In this document: positions 10,334 through 23,613 of the stretch, piece after piece
How the letters are laid out: each line of letters begins with the position of its first letter
Position numbering within the stretch: the stretch's first letter is position 1
Assembly: GCF_050948215.1 (NCBI RefSeq)
Contig: NC_135151.1
Location: 12,006,220 to 12,070,219 of the forward strand
DNA: 64,000 bases
Source: Halictus rubicundus
Taxonomy: Eukaryota; Arthropoda; Insecta; Hymenoptera; Halictidae
Direction of reading: 5' to 3'
Made by a program: the position numbers and the translations under genes
Notes under the pieces: model-generated
The model's input: the letters and a program-made list of their open reading frames with translations, nothing else
What the model was told of the DNA's origin: nothing
Databases searched by the model: none

Positions 10334-10509
10334 AAGGTCAATTTACACTATACAGGTTCGTGCAGTTCCGTACAGGTCCGTGCAGGTTCATGTAGTATAG
10401 TGTGAACGGTTTCATTTAAAACGCATATTTCAATGTTTTGTCGTGCCAGTGCCGGTTCGTTTCGTCGACGGTACGTGCCGTTCCATGCCGTATAGTGTAA
10501 GTTGACCTT
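10334..10509. mobile_element. Inverted-repeat MITE with AAGGTCAATTTACACTATAC end
   Basis: Left end AAGGTCAATTTACACTATAC pairs with right end GTATAGTGTAAGTTGACCTT (two mismatches in 20). The interior has repeated CAGGTTCGTGCAG-like words. A related single end, GTCAATTTACACTATAC, occurs at about 13458 and a weaker one at about 23150. Confidence 0.75.
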
Positions 10510-10856
10510 TAGACGAAGCTTTTTTGATCGCAGGGAAACGAAGCTACGTGCAAACCGAGAAAATGGAAGATACAAGGGAGTAAAGAAGCTAATTCGTACA
10601 CAAAGTCGAATCAAAATAAGTAATAGCAAGATATACCTGATAATATTGAGGAATCGATTTAATGCCACGAACTTTCACAAAATGGATTATTTCGCGAAAT
10701 TGGCCTAGAAGAAAGGAGGGACAGAAGTAGCCTATCGCGAAAGTGCTCGTTACAGAGCTTCGTGAAATAATTTTTTCTCTTTCTACCGGAGACCAACGGA
10801 ATTTCCATTCTACGGAGAGCAAATTGTTGTTGAGAGAAGCGTCGTACACGCAGACA

Positions 10857-10862
10857 ATAAAA
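10857..10862 (+). terminator. Candidate poly(A) signal for VGlut
   Basis: AATAAA about 1.2 kb after the VGlut stop. A second AATAAA is at about 11126. Neither has experimental support; position on the correct strand downstream of the stop is the only argument. Confidence 0.3.
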
Positions 10863-10930
10863 CGCGGCCAAACCTTCGCCGACAATAACTCTTTGAAGAC
10901 AATAACTAGAAGGTTTGGAAGAAGCAATGC

Positions 10931-10961
10931 CGAGAGAGAGGTAGATAGATAGATAGAGAGA

Positions 10962-11001
<40 letters not shown>

Positions 11002-11018
11002 AAGAGAGAGAGAGAGAT
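10931..11018. repeat. (GA)n microsatellite
   Basis: About 88 bp of GA/GATA dinucleotide and tetranucleotide repeats with a few interruptions. Confidence 0.9.
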
Positions 11019-14000
11019 ATGATCGGTTCAGCACGATCGCTGAGACTTTTAGGTATTTTCTATTATTCTTGTTTCTTATTACGTCGATAGCAGACACCTT
11101 AACGATATAAAACTTTAGAAACATAGCAATAAAAAGAAACCAATACTCAGAAAATGGAAACGCCGGTCGTCAATAGTAAAAGCGACGAAGAGGGGATACG
11201 CGCGGGCATGCACTTCGGACGCGTATTTTGACATAGTACAACACCGGTTTATTTAAAGATAAAAGAACGCGCGCGCGCCATAATCAGAACGAATTAATTA
11301 TCAATACGTCAATATTTTAACGACGAGAATGGCGTGGCTCTGATAATTAATCCGTCGATTGGAAACGAATGCTTGTTCTGAGGGATTGTTGAGACCAGGA
11401 AAAACGCGTTTAGTATGTTTATCCGGGTACGGATCGTATCTTTAGACGAAGGTTGTTATCCAAGCCTTTCAGGTTTCAAAAATAGCCGCGGACATTTACG
11501 GCCAACCTAATGGGATTTCGAAATGTATAAAAAAAAAATACTTGTAAGAAAGTGATAAACACGATGAAAGTATTAGTAGAGCTCTATTTGTTGGGACCTG
11601 ATTTCTTCGAGTGAATTCTCACCTTGCGCACCGGACATTTGGGGGAATTTCTATTCAACCTCTTCCGGAAATCATTGTCCTCGCGTTGTCTTTCGTTTCT
11701 TCACTTTCCACACTACGAAATTCATATTCGCAAGTAGAATCAACTTTTGTTCGAATTCGTGCCGTTGATTGTTTTGAGAACGTCGTGCAAAGGAAGTCTG
11801 GTTGCAGGACGAAAAAAAAAACGATAGTCTCTTGGGGTTTATATTTTCTTATGGTTCTACATCATAAGAACATATCCTCAAAGCTGTACTTCATAGAAAA
11901 TTATCACCGAATGCAAGCAGTGCTTATTAAAGTAATTGGTTGTGCGTATTTTTGCATAATTCATGGCTGTGCTATGAGCATGCATTATGTTTTATACAGC
12001 AGCGAATAAGAAAATGATTTACCGAATGGTAAACTTAATTCGATGGAACGTTGATTTACTTCAATGCGTATTTTATAGCATGTGATCCACTCAGTGCAAA
12101 CAGTATTTACAAATATAATTTGATATTTTTGTGTGATCTATATAATTAACTGTGCTATCAATACAGTACTGTTTTCGCGAGTAGATGGAAAAACCATAGA
12201 GCAACAAACAACAAAATGATTTACCGGAGAGGTCGAATAGCAAAATCACGACTGAGAAATCCAACAAGAGGGAGAACGTTCATGTCAATATAAATGTGTT
12301 AGCTTGGATTTCTAGGTACCACTGGCGTGTCGAAAAATCGATTTATTCGGGATCCTAGTACTGTTAGGGTTACGGGGGATACAAGGGTGCTACGGTTCGG
12401 ATACATCGAGTTCTACCGTACGTAATTTGATGAAAGTATATTCATGAAAGTACGAACGTGAGTTCGAATAACTTAGGAACAAGTCGCGTTATATACATTG
12501 TCCTAGATGTTTGTACTTCGTATAATTATATACATGTATTTGACACACGTACGCATACACACAGACACGCATACATGTACAGACGTATATGTATTTCGTT
12601 ATCTCTATACGAACGTTGTCAAAAACAACAAATTGATTGGAACGATGGGAACGTCCAATCCGTTGCATTGTTTCGCGGGCGAATCGTAATTACAATATAT
12701 GAATGTATATATACATACATTTCGACGCAGTATGCGTAATAGAATGCGTACAGTTGAACGTCGATCGATCGTCCGTACAACGGAGATTAGTGGAACGATG
12801 AGATTAAAGGAAGTTGTCCATTAGGTTGAATCGATGAAAGTATTTATGACATAATAATGAACGAATTAATTTCTGGAGAAATTCTGCTGCACGTGGGCGT
12901 CAGTACTATACTCAAAAAATTAATGAATAGAAAGATTTAAATGTCGTATTGTCGAATTTGATGTCCACAACAAAGACGCTCCATTTCAAAAACTAAGAAA
13001 TGAATATTAAAGGATCTTACGTCTAAAGCTTGTTATGTAAGAAATAATATTTTATTATGGGGTTCAGATCTGACTTCAGGTAATGGGTACTAATTTGTTA
13101 TGCGCAATGCAATGAATATTATTACACTGTAAACACGTTATTGCAAATTGAATACGATTAGGAGAGGAAATGATTTCAAAGTGGACAGTGATCTAAGCGA
13201 AGCAGATGGGAAAGAAAATGCTCAGGAACATTGTAACGAACTGTATATGGTACAATTAATGTTACCGTTCTTGGGTAACTTCAAAAATAATAACAATAAC
13301 AGAGGGGGAAGCGTAAATCGGAACGATCGATCAATGCTACACTGTATACATCTAGTATCGAATCATACAGTTACATACATATAGACGTGCGTGGGCACTG
13401 TGTATCAATATTATCCCAGCAGCCCACTTTTCGTTGCCCAAAAATTCGCGGAATTAGTCAATTTACACTATACATTTTTAAGGGTTATAGATTTATAATG
13501 CGATTCATATATTCGTGATTTATTTACGTATTCATTATTTCAATTGAGTCTGAGTTATCTGAGCAATAGCAACACATTACAAGGAGTCCAAGCTATGAAC
13601 GGACGGTTCAAATCGATATTTTTTTGGTTCGTACATAAACATTGTGGTCAAGATTTCCGGGTTAAATTAATTTCGATCAATGACGCACTATACTTCTTTA
13701 TCTATGTAACAGTACCATAAAGTTTTCTGCAGTGAATTCGCGTCTGGGTTCTACTTTATTTGTTGTCAAGTAATAACCCTTCTATTATCATCCAATGGAA
13801 GGTTGCGAAGTAGTAATAATTTAATGGGCCAAATGAACGCCTAAATGAATCTTCCCTGATCGATCAGGTTTGATCTAACATTTCTTCTGTACGGGAAAAG
13901 TAAAAATTAGCCTACGATAATAACGATCTGAAGAAATTTTATGAAAACAATTGAAGTTGGAGGGGAATTAAATCTTCGATCTTGAATGAGAAATACTTCA

Positions 14001-14738
14001 GACCTTGTTGAATTCACGACAGAAAATGGCGCAAGTAAAGAAGTATAGTACTTAACTAAAGATTGACCTTCAATGTCGTTGCACATACAGGAAAGCTATA
14101 TGCTATGTAACGCTCCTCACCGTGTATGGGAACTTTTCTAGCAACAATTCTTTTGGATCTCTTGCAAAATATTTAACCATTTGTAGTTAGCTCACCGCGT
14201 TGCACCCTACACGCATACGAGAACGTGACGCATTTATGTTATTCTCATTTTGTAGCTCTTTTACATCAGAATTCTACAACATCAACTTCTTCCCGCGAGA
14301 ATGACGGTATTTCTTTATCGTTCTAGACTCTTGCAATTGAACAACAAAGACTAACGAGTTATACGAACATACGTATTCCGCCATAAGCACATCATCGATC
14401 GAACCACGACGCAACAAAGTTTCTAACACGCGAGATTGATCATCATTCGCGATCGTTCATATTTCTCAAGTTTTTCGTTCGAGAGCCATACATTTTCGTA
14501 GTCCTTTCTGATAAGCACGCGAAGAGATTTTAATAGAAATTGCAGAAATGATTCTACGATAATACGCATCTTGATATTCTCCATGTAAATAATATAGGAT
14601 AATATGAATTGTTGAAGATAATGAAAACTATAATGCACACGAATGGGTTAGTACCCACCAGTGTCGAAAGATATACGTGGTGGCATGTGATTCTTGGTGT
14701 AATCGAAAAGGTTGCTTTGCCAAGAACAAAGTGGAGAT

Positions 14739-14787
14739 ACTGTACCGAGTATGCTTTCTTGTACTGTACCGAGTATGCTCTTTCGTG
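14739..14787. repeat. 24-bp tandem duplication
   Basis: TACTGTACCGAGTATGCT occurs twice in a row, separated by TTCTTG and followed by CTTTCG. It lies just left of a dispersed repeat copy. Confidence 0.75.
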
Positions 14788-14833
14788 TGGCTCGTGGCGG
14801 AAAAGAAGTTAAGCAACCCTGTGTTAGACGATG

Positions 14834-15009
14834 CAGTAAATTCTCGATATGTATATGTCAACAACACGGGTCTTGCCAGCGTCGTGTATCGTCCAGGAGA
14901 CTTACTCGAGCCGCGTTATGTTTACACTCCTCGGCGTCCGAGACCTTTCGACCTTGGCGGCCCCTCACGGGGTATGTATACCCGCGGTAGTGGAGATAAT
15001 TCAGCGACG
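14834..15009 (+). mobile_element. Dispersed repeat, copy 1 (pairs with 55627-55795)
   Basis: Begins CAGTAAATTCTCGATATG and continues with GTCAACAACACGGGTCTT, GTATCGTCCAGGAGACTTAC and TCGGCGTCCGAGACCTTTCG. The copy at 55627 matches at roughly 85 percent by eye in the same orientation. CAGT-start is typical of a pogo/Tc1-like end, but no opposite end was found. Confidence 0.75.
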
Positions 15010-15290
15010 TTGATCATCCAAGCCTTGACGACTTATACAGAGAAATCACTGTACTTCGTATCTGTAGCTCTATAAAAAATGATTGAACACATGAAGCGAA
15101 GGCAATGACTATAAAACATACATCCAGTATAAAGTAATTATTACTAAAAGTTGAGAAACCAAAACGTGGTTTTCAAAGTTTCGAATGAATAAAGTAGCGC
15201 TCGGTACTTAATTTGTTCACGAGTAATTAACCTTGCGTAATTACGGCAAGCATCACGTTCCACCTTACATATTGTAAGACATAATTATAT

Positions 15291-15355
15291 CATTACATAT
15301 ATATATGTATATGTATGTATATATATATGTATGTATGCATGTTTGTATGTATATA
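15291..15355. repeat. (TA/TATG)n microsatellite
   Basis: Alternating ATATATATGTATGTATG words over about 65 bp. Confidence 0.85.
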
Positions 15356-16052
15356 TCGTTGAGGGCATCGTGTACGACGATCGATAAATGGAAATAATCG
15401 TGAACGGGAGAAAAAGTCAGAAGAGCTAGGGGTATGTTGAAATTTATAGGATTTTAATGGTACGCTTCGGAATCTTTATTTTTTTTTCTTCGAGGATTCG
15501 TGGTGCCGACAATAATATTTTATAATCTCGCGCACGTGTTATAATGACGCAAAAAAATCTAGTAGTGTTTTGTAGGCCGCTTATTGTTGACGTTCGTTTA
15601 AGGGAAAACGTTAACTCTTGGATCTTTCGGTAACATACCAGCAACGTAAATAAAAGTGGAAAGTGTATATAATAGTAACGAGAATATTATTCAAGGTTTC
15701 CAAATGTGTTACACACGTTCTTAAACGTAGATTTTTAAACGAAAATTATACGCGTTGAAGTTGGATTAAAAAGAGTGTTTTGCACATGGATTTACTATTT
15801 AAAAATTATTAGATACGATCTAATATTTTATTTTTGATTTTATACTTTCAAGTTCTTCGGTGAGGACACGTATCTGTAACAGTGGTTGATTATGCAAATT
15901 GTTAGGTGTAGAAATAAATTCTTTTTGATATTTATGAAAAAAAATTCTTTATACTAACAAGTAAAGTATACTTAGATTTGATTTTACAATTTCGCAAAAC
16001 GAAGGGTTAACGTTGCAAAGTTATTTTGTCGTTCACGCAGAAACGATATTTT

Positions 16053-16230
16053 CAGACTGCGGATTTAATGCATTTGTAAGAAAACTGAGTAAATCAAATG
16101 CAAAACAGTAATGGTCTATTACTGTTCTATTATTTCCAGCTTATTACAATTAAGAAAAGAAATGAACGTGGCTCCCGTAGCTTCGGCTAAATATGAACAA
16201 TTTTTATTTTGCACGAGAATCCGCAGTCTG
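16053..16230. mobile_element. GACTGCGGAT-family MITE, full-length pair
   Basis: Left end CAGACTGCGGATTTAATGCA and right end ATTTTGCACGAGAATCCGCAGTCTG are inverted complements over the terminal CAGACTGCGGATT. About 178 bp. It belongs to a family seen about twelve times in the window. Confidence 0.65.
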
Positions 16231-16779
16231 GCTATCATGTTACCAAATCTCCCGGGATGGAAACGTATCGAGTGTTTGTTGTTCCACGTATTACGTTAAA
16301 AAGCCGTTACGCTTCTGGAATAGTTTGCACGGGCGTACTATCGTCGACAATAATAGAGTCACGATTGCTTGGTTGACAATAACGATAGTAATCTTACCGG
16401 CAATACGGACAATAATAGCAGAATGTACTTTAAAGATAATTTCGCTGTTTCGTGTCGCTGTGTTCGGGTCCGCGTTGCTTTCGTTCGGTGAAAAGCCGGA
16501 AATTCTAATAACACGTGTCGCATGATGCGAATGTCTGCCATCATGCCAACGGATTTGTCACTCGAATGTCAAGCGGAACGATTCGTCGTTACGTTATCAG
16601 AAGAAAGTCGCGTGTCCGGTTTGAATCGAAAGCCATGCTAGTTTTACGCGTTCGATTACCATCGAATATTAGATTGGTGCGCAAATAATTGCAGTTTTTC
16701 TTCGTGACGTTTGAAGCCATATTTCACTATATTATTTTTCCACCATATAATTTCGGTGGGAGTCGACTAGTGCAATATC

Positions 16780-17116
16780 TACAGGGCGTCCCAGTATTAG
16801 TACAACCGCGGAGGGGATGATTCTACGTGACAAAATAAGTCCAAAATATGGAATAAATTTTGTTTACTTGACGCCTCGTTTGCGAGGAAATCGAATTTGA
16901 AAATTCACACGCGTGCTATTGAATAGGAGTCGTCCGACGCGTCGGACCGTGACCTTCTGATTCTGTTTACTGTTCGACACTCGAATTTGACGGATGTTCA
17001 AACTCATTTCTCTCGAAAACGAGGCGCCAAACAAAAAAGTGGTATTTTTTCTTTTCGACTTGTTTTTTCATGAAGACTTACCACTACACGGTTGTACAAT
17101 ACTGGTGTATTCTGTA
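16780..17116. mobile_element. Fold-back element with CAGGGCGTCC end
   Basis: Left arm CAGGGCGTCCCAGTATTAGT, ACAACCG and, further in, GACGCCTCGTTTGCGAG are mirrored at the right by CTCGAAAACGAGGCGCC, CGGTTGT and ACAATACTGG. Ends are flanked by TA. It is an imperfect palindrome of about 335 bp and noncoding. Confidence 0.7.
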
Positions 17117-17172
17117 TAGTTCGTTAGAAAAGTATCCGGTTGATACCAAAAAAATCGTTTGTTAATACCAAT

Positions 17173-17205
17173 CGCTAGATTACGGATTTTATGCACCTAT
17201 CAAAG
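17173..17205 (+). mobile_element. Solo end of GACTGCGGAT family
   Basis: GCTAGATTACGGATTTTATG followed by CACCTATC, close to the family end; the following GTAGAAAATGTATTAAAAGG also resembles family interiors. Partner end not found. Confidence 0.5.
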
Positions 17206-17958
17206 ACAATAAATTATTGTGCAAAACATAAAGTAGAAAATGTATTAAAAGGATTTAAACTTTCTTAATAATTCTGCCGATGATTATAAAAGCGGTCCGA
17301 GTCGTTTTCGTTAAGATTTTCGTTTCAGGTACATAAAAAAATATTTTGTAACTATGCAAAAAAATAGTTCACCGAATACTTGTGCTGTAAATATTTTCTA
17401 TGAACATAAAAGTTCATTCCTATAGCAATCACAATTTTTTTAAACAAAGTTTGAAACAGTCATTTACAGTTTCTAGTTATGATTTTGACTAACTGTTGTT
17501 CTGCAGTTTTGAGTACTCAATTCTCGCGAGAATATAAAATTAAATTTGACCAAACACGTGAATCGTGAGAACGCTAACGCTGAGAAGCATTAGTTCAAAA
17601 GGGGACAATTTAAATCAATTGCATGCGATTGCAACACACTGAAACCGGCTACTTTTTTGACGGTCCGTGTATGTTTTCTATTTACGGTGGAGTGGAGTCG
17701 AAGTCGTCTCGCGTAAAAAGTTCACCGAATAGGCAGTATTTTTTGATACGGTGTATAACTCTTTTCGAGTAACGTTGACCAAATCAAAGTAACTAAAGAA
17801 TGAAATAGTAAAGAAAAAGCGTGTCAAAGAACACTATGATATACGACATAGGTATATATGAAAACCAAAGTAATTGTCACAACAATGAATTCCTAAAACA
17901 GTACCTACACACATGTCTATCATCGATGTGTATGGAACATCGCGAAGAAAGTACGAAA

Positions 17959-18034
17959 CAAAAATTGCACAGTTAAAAATTGCACAGTTAAAAATTGCAC
18001 AGTTAAAAATTGCACAGTTAAAAATTGCACGATT
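17959..18034. repeat. 15-bp minisatellite, about 5 copies
   Basis: Unit AAAAATTGCACAGTT is repeated four times exactly, followed by a variant ending CGATT and a decayed copy. The 15-bp period keeps the minus frame open (Asn-Cys-Ala-Ile-Phe repeats) but no other coding evidence exists. Confidence 0.9.
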
Positions 18035-19394
18035 AAAATCGCACGAAACATACAAACGGCCAATATATTTTAGGAGCACGTAAACGGCTAAGGATTCAAA
18101 ATATAATGAAATTATCGCCATGAAGAAATGAAAACGAAAAACTGAATTGAAATGATCAATCTACTGACAATATCCCGACGATACATATACATTGAAAACG
18201 AGATGAATATTTTAGAAACGAGAGTCGAATTTCAATATATGAACTATGCGCCTGCGCGTATAATTATAATGCAACTAGATTGCCGGTGATACCGATGACT
18301 CTGCTCTGCCGAAAGAGATCAGAACGCAACATTTTCTTTCGAATCGTGACTCGTGGTGCACGCTATACGACGCTGTACCAGACGTATTATACTTGTAATT
18401 GATTGAAGTAGTGACTGGCCTAACTCTTTTCCACGTTATCCATTCTGAAATCAAACGGTGGGATTGAACTCGAGATATAAATTTATCGTAACCACTACAG
18501 AAAGTACTTAGGATAAGTTCCAATGCTGTTCGAACAATAATACTGATATATTTATATGGATATATAGCTCCGAAGATAATTTTCGACAATAAAGGACGAA
18601 ATACGGGGTGCGCTGAACGCAACGCGCTGATTAATCGAGAAACGAGGTTTTGTAAATTCCAGATGTACTGATACAATAACTCTGGTGACGAGAGGTTACT
18701 ACATACATCAGTCCCGTTCAGCTATCGCCCATGCGTACAGAGAATTTGTTTCCCCGGGCCAGTGTTACCAAATGAGGAGAGGGAGCACGAATCAAGGGCT
18801 ACAAGTACTGTAGTATGCACGACAGAGACGAAACGCGTTACGTGACGTAGAAGGGGTAGTTAGAGAGAGAGGGCACAAGTCTTGATCTGGCGACGCTCCC
18901 CTGGGCATAAGCGAATTGGCGGGCAATGAACTACAGCGAATTATCCCGAGACTGAGTGAGATAGAATGATTGTTGACCGAAGATCGTACAACGGCGAGTA
19001 GGAAACTTGGGGGGAAAACCGTAGCAGGGAATAATCATAATTGAAAAAGCGCCCCGGTCGTAAATCCTCTCCGGACCATGTCAGGAAGGGGAAGGAGTTT
19101 TTCCATTGCCTTCCCAGAAAAGGGAAGGGCCTGTTGTATTACTCCTCGATAACTTAGCGAGGTATGTTTATCATACGGCCACTTTCGTCAGTCGTAATTC
19201 TCGCTATTTCTTTCTTTTTTTTTTTTTGAAGATCTTCGCATCTAACATGCGCGAGGCGAGACTTAAGCTGTCCATTCGCGAATGACAATATTTTTCTCGC
19301 TGACGTCACAGTGTCCGCCACATTGTGCTCAGCTCTGTCCGCCGCAAAGCGTGCTGAACGGGACTACTATACATTATACAGTAACGCTCTATGT

Positions 19395-19817
19395 TAGGCG
19401 TCGGCAACCTTTTTTGGATGCGAGTAAAAATCAACCAAAATGTGACTATTGAGAAGGCGTGTAGAGTCAATGGATATTTTCATTTTAAAATAGTTTTTTC
19501 GTGAACAATAAGATGTATTGAGAAAATAATCACAAAATGCTTTTAAACTGTCATAAAACAGTAACAGCATCATAACAGCATAAAATGAAACGAAATTATA
19601 ATTCTGATCACTATAAAAACAAATATAATTATCAAGTTTTACTTCATTAATGTACGAACTTCATTTGTGACGTCAATTTAGTCAAGTCTTTTCGTTTCAT
19701 GTTTATGTTTCATGATTTATTTTTATATATTATACTTTATTTGCGGAACTCGAGCGAAGTTATCAAATGGATCACTTGGTGACCCGCCGGTCATAGGTTA
19801 CAGGTTGCCGACGCCTG
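19395..19817. mobile_element. hAT-like non-autonomous element with 8-bp target duplication
   Basis: Left end TAGGCGTCGGCAACCTTTTT and right end AGGTTGCCGACGCCTG are inverted repeats. The flanks are CTCTATGT (19387-19394) and CTCTATGC (19818-19825), an 8-bp duplication with one mismatch. The CAG-start/CTG-end, 8-bp duplication and GTCGGCAACC end are hallmarks of hAT elements. The 423-bp interior has no transposase ORF. Confidence 0.85.
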
Positions 19818-21237
19818 CTCTATGCTAACGACAGGGCCTGGGATCGCACTTACTCTCTTTGGTTCACCCTGTATCGCTTTGAAAACGATTAGCTTTACGT
19901 ACAATTGTAATCATGCGCTTCGGGCTGCCACTCGTTCGCATTGCCGAATTTAAATCGAACGAAACAATCTTTTTGCGATAACGACTGTGACGGGATTTTG
20001 TGTGTTTACAAACCATCATAGAAAACGCTGCAGATAATTATTGAATTTGAAAAAAAGGGATTTAAAAGAAATGAAGCATCGTGCTGGTAAAACTAGTCTT
20101 TCAAATACTCGGAGATTTTGTAATTGCTAGACGCTTGTAAAAGTTTTAGTCCTTTTCAATGTTCCTGTACAATAATTTATAATTATTCTTTTTGTGCAAT
20201 TGTTTTCGAAATTTGTGATTGACTGGCAACATACTGCGTATGTTGTGTATAAATAAATAAAATTTGGAAAAAAGTCTAAAACTTTTGCATACATCGAATA
20301 AATACCTATTTGCGATGAGTCTGCAGGTGTTTTCAACATTTTTGTGCTAAGACCTAAAATGTAAAATGAAACAATCGCGAATGATTTCAATAGTAATATT
20401 ATAAAAATATTTTCTAGGCGAATATGCACGAGGTGGCAGTCCAGTGCGAAAATTAGTGCGATATTAAACAATAAATAAAATAGAAAGTTACATTAATCTG
20501 CGACCGTGACTATACATATATTTTAAAATGATTTTGCCCATATACATCGATTGAAAATGAAATATTGAGGGCTTTGATACAGTAAATAGGAAGAAAAAGT
20601 TATAGAAACAAAAAAACGAATGAAAGTAATCTACTTAAGGTTTAAGTTAAAAAAAGAATCGCAGTCCGTTGAACGTATTGCGATCAGTAAACATTGACAT
20701 TAATAACTTCTTTAAGACATTAAGAACATTTTTGTAAAGAGTATGATAAATTTATTATCTACTGAACAAAATGTGTTACTTGTCACGTGTTTAAGTTTAC
20801 GAAATTCGATGAGTATATTATACAATATTTGTTCGTAATTGTTAATGCTGTACGGATTGTTACTACGTTAATTGTTTAACCGTTTCACTAAAATTTTATT
20901 GTTATACCAAACACGGAGTAATGATCCTTTGTTTCGTTACGTGCAACATCCTTGTTTGTACGATTAAATAGGTAGATACGTAACGAAACCATTGCTCGAC
21001 AATGGTTTTCGAAACTAATGTCAGTAAATGAAAGTATTTCTTAGAAGAAAGATATATGATGATTCTGTGCAATCTCGTGTTCTGTATTATAATGTATGGC
21101 GATTTTTTAAATGCGCAGCTATGAATGTCACTGGTGTCAAGTAACTATACGACAACACGAGAGGATGGTTGTCGCGTTAGAATAGAAAAGTTGATCGGAA
21201 TTTTCTTCACGTATTTGTTCATCTCATTTCATAACAG

Positions 21238-21275
21238 TTGGGGAATGTTCGACAACGTCCAACGTTCCCCAAACG
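21238..21275. repeat. Short hairpin
   Basis: GTTGGGGAATGTT is followed, after a short loop, by AACGTTCCCCAAACG, its near complement. Function unknown. Confidence 0.55.
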
Positions 21276-22461
21276 TTATGGTAAAGTATACATATTGAAC
21301 GTTGCGTAGAGTTGCAGATTCAACTTGTAATAACACGTGAAAATGTAACGAACGTATTTTTCGATGGAAAGCAACGTACTATGCATCCGTCAGCTGATGG
21401 CAGTGAGAAACATGTAGGTAGAACCACGTGCTATCCTTATTTCGAACTGCTTGACGAAGATAGCAAAGCACGTATCGAGTGTGATTGGAACAGAGCGATG
21501 TGGTGACGCTGAGCACCTATGTCAGTCGTTCCCGCCATAGCCTAATCGTAATAGTGGGATCTGTTGCCTGGCGCCAAGAGTGGGGTCTCGCAGCCTGCCT
21601 GCGCCTCACTGTCAAAATCACTACTATCTCTTGAAGGAAGCATAGTAAAAGTCTTCAGACTAGTACGTACACGTTCCGTGAACTCTAAGGAAGTTTGGTA
21701 TGTACATATGTACACAACGCACCATATACTCAGAGAAAAGGAATTATTATTTGCCGCTCATAAGGGAGAAACAGTATATGAAATCGGGAAGAACAGTATC
21801 AAATGCAAACTTTATAAATTCGTTACACGTAAGGGTAAAAACTGGTAATATGAGACATCGGAATCCATAGGAATTTCCTCTTCTTCCCTAACATGTATTG
21901 TAATTATATTTGAGTGTTCAAACAACTCAAATCTTTGTAATTATAGCTGAAGAACTAAAAGAAGTGAAAATAGTCAGTTTGAATAGATAAAGAAAATTGA
22001 GAAAGGTTTACTTTATACGTACATACATACATGTTCCAATAAGAGACTGAATTTTACAAACACAAAATATTTTACCATTTGGTTCACTTTTCAGAAATGT
22101 TTGCACACGTGTTTCTTCCAGTAACCCTCCATATGCTATGCCGGAATCATTCGTGAGCGGTGGGGATAAGCTTGAGCGACCGTCAATATGTACAATTTTT
22201 TTTTTATTTATGCTCTTTGTACTCGAGAAAAAGTCAAGCACCATAGGTATCCTCGTCCAAAATACGACGAAAGCTTATATCGTCTTATGAAAGTCTTATG
22301 TCGAAATACAGCTGTATTAGCGAAATATCGGCGTGAGTCAACAATGACTCCGGCGCAGACCCAGTACTCGCAGGAGTTCGAGGATTACTGGATCCCTCAG
22401 TTTAGAGACTTTTATTCATATTGTATATGTTTCATATTACCTGTATTTACTCTACATATCA

Positions 22462-22617
22462 CTAGACTGCGGATCCTTATGCAAAATAAAAATTACCTTA
22501 GTCGCAACAAATTGAAGCAAAATAAAAATTTATTTTCCTTCTTAATAGGTGAAAATAATACAGGTTTCATTTGTATTGGCTCATTTTTATAATAAATGCA
22601 TAAAATCCGCAGTCTAA
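22462..22617. mobile_element. GACTGCGGAT-family MITE, full-length pair
   Basis: Left end CTAGACTGCGGATCCTTATG followed by CAAAATAAAAATTA; right end AAATGCATAAAATCCGCAGT followed by CTAAT. Inverted pair about 156 bp long, lying in the same family as 16053-16230. Confidence 0.7.
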
Positions 22618-23404
22618 TCGTCGCTTATGTACATCCACAGTTTGTGCAATAACAGAAGCAAGACATGTAAACGATAACACAGCTTAGTGTTGTCATTTTT
22701 CTGTAGCTAAATGCAATTAGCTTCGAGTACGTATCCAATGTATGGGTGCAGATATTTCAGTTCACTTATTGTTTGTGATTTGAAACTTCTGAGCATTAAC
22801 GTATGCGCTATTTACAACAAAATTGCATACTCGATACACATATGACACGCGTACCGATAACCGGTCATTATTTGTACAGTTTTGTAGGCACATACTTAAG
22901 ATAGAGACAAGCTACATCAGTTTAGCAACCGTACCGTGCAAGATGACATCCATTATTAGTGTAGACAATAAAAGTAGTAGGGCATTATATGAACGATAAT
23001 TTAAAATTGTTTAAAACCTGTACGTATATATTATCTGAAGTCTGTTTTCCTCGTGGTACTCTCGTGCTTTCAATTTTTTCACAATGTCGTTTCACGTCGA
23101 TTACAATACTTCGTTGATCTACTCAACTGTGTTAAGCCCGATTTAAGGTCAATTTGCAGTCCTCGTAGATTCGATTGTTTCGAGTAATTATTCGGCAAAC
23201 TGTGAAGCTTGTTTTGTGAAAACGATCGTTTCCTAGAAAGCACGAGCGTTTTGTGGAGAAATATCTAAGCGTCGTGTATATTGAAATAAGGAAAATAAAG
23301 TTTGAAATTTCCTCGTGGACATTACTGTGCTTCTGCGCGTGTGAAACTTTCAAATTGTACACGTAAATACAGTGGGTAAAATAAGTAAGCACACTCGGTT
23401 TTTG

Positions 23405-23613
23405 TTAACCCATTTGCATCATTAGTATATATACGCTCAATTTTCCTGGTCACTATCACCGGAACGTATATATACGCTCAATTTATTTTTTCGTACAATA
23501 CTGAAATATGAAGTTCTTCTACTTGTAGTCATTTTTGTACTTAAGTATAATAAAAAAAAAGTTTGGTGATAAAGGCCTTCTTTTCATATTTCCTTATGAT
23601 GCAAATGGGTTAA
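23405..23613. mobile_element. piggyBac-like MITE flanked by TTAA
   Basis: Flanking TTAA at 23405-23408 and 23610-23613. Ends CCCATTTGCATCAT and ATGATGCAAATGGG are exact inverted repeats of 14 bp. TTAA duplication with a CCC start is the piggyBac pattern. The interior carries two copies of GTATATATACGCTCAATTT. A single end of the same family is at about 55390-55422. Confidence 0.85.

Noticed and set aside
17834..18121. Minus-strand ORF with repeated FNCAI peptide
   Set aside because: The peptide repeat is the translation of a 15-bp minisatellite.
18275..18676. Minus-strand ORF of 133 codons
   Set aside because: No family motif or flanking splice chain; composition is like the intergenic background.
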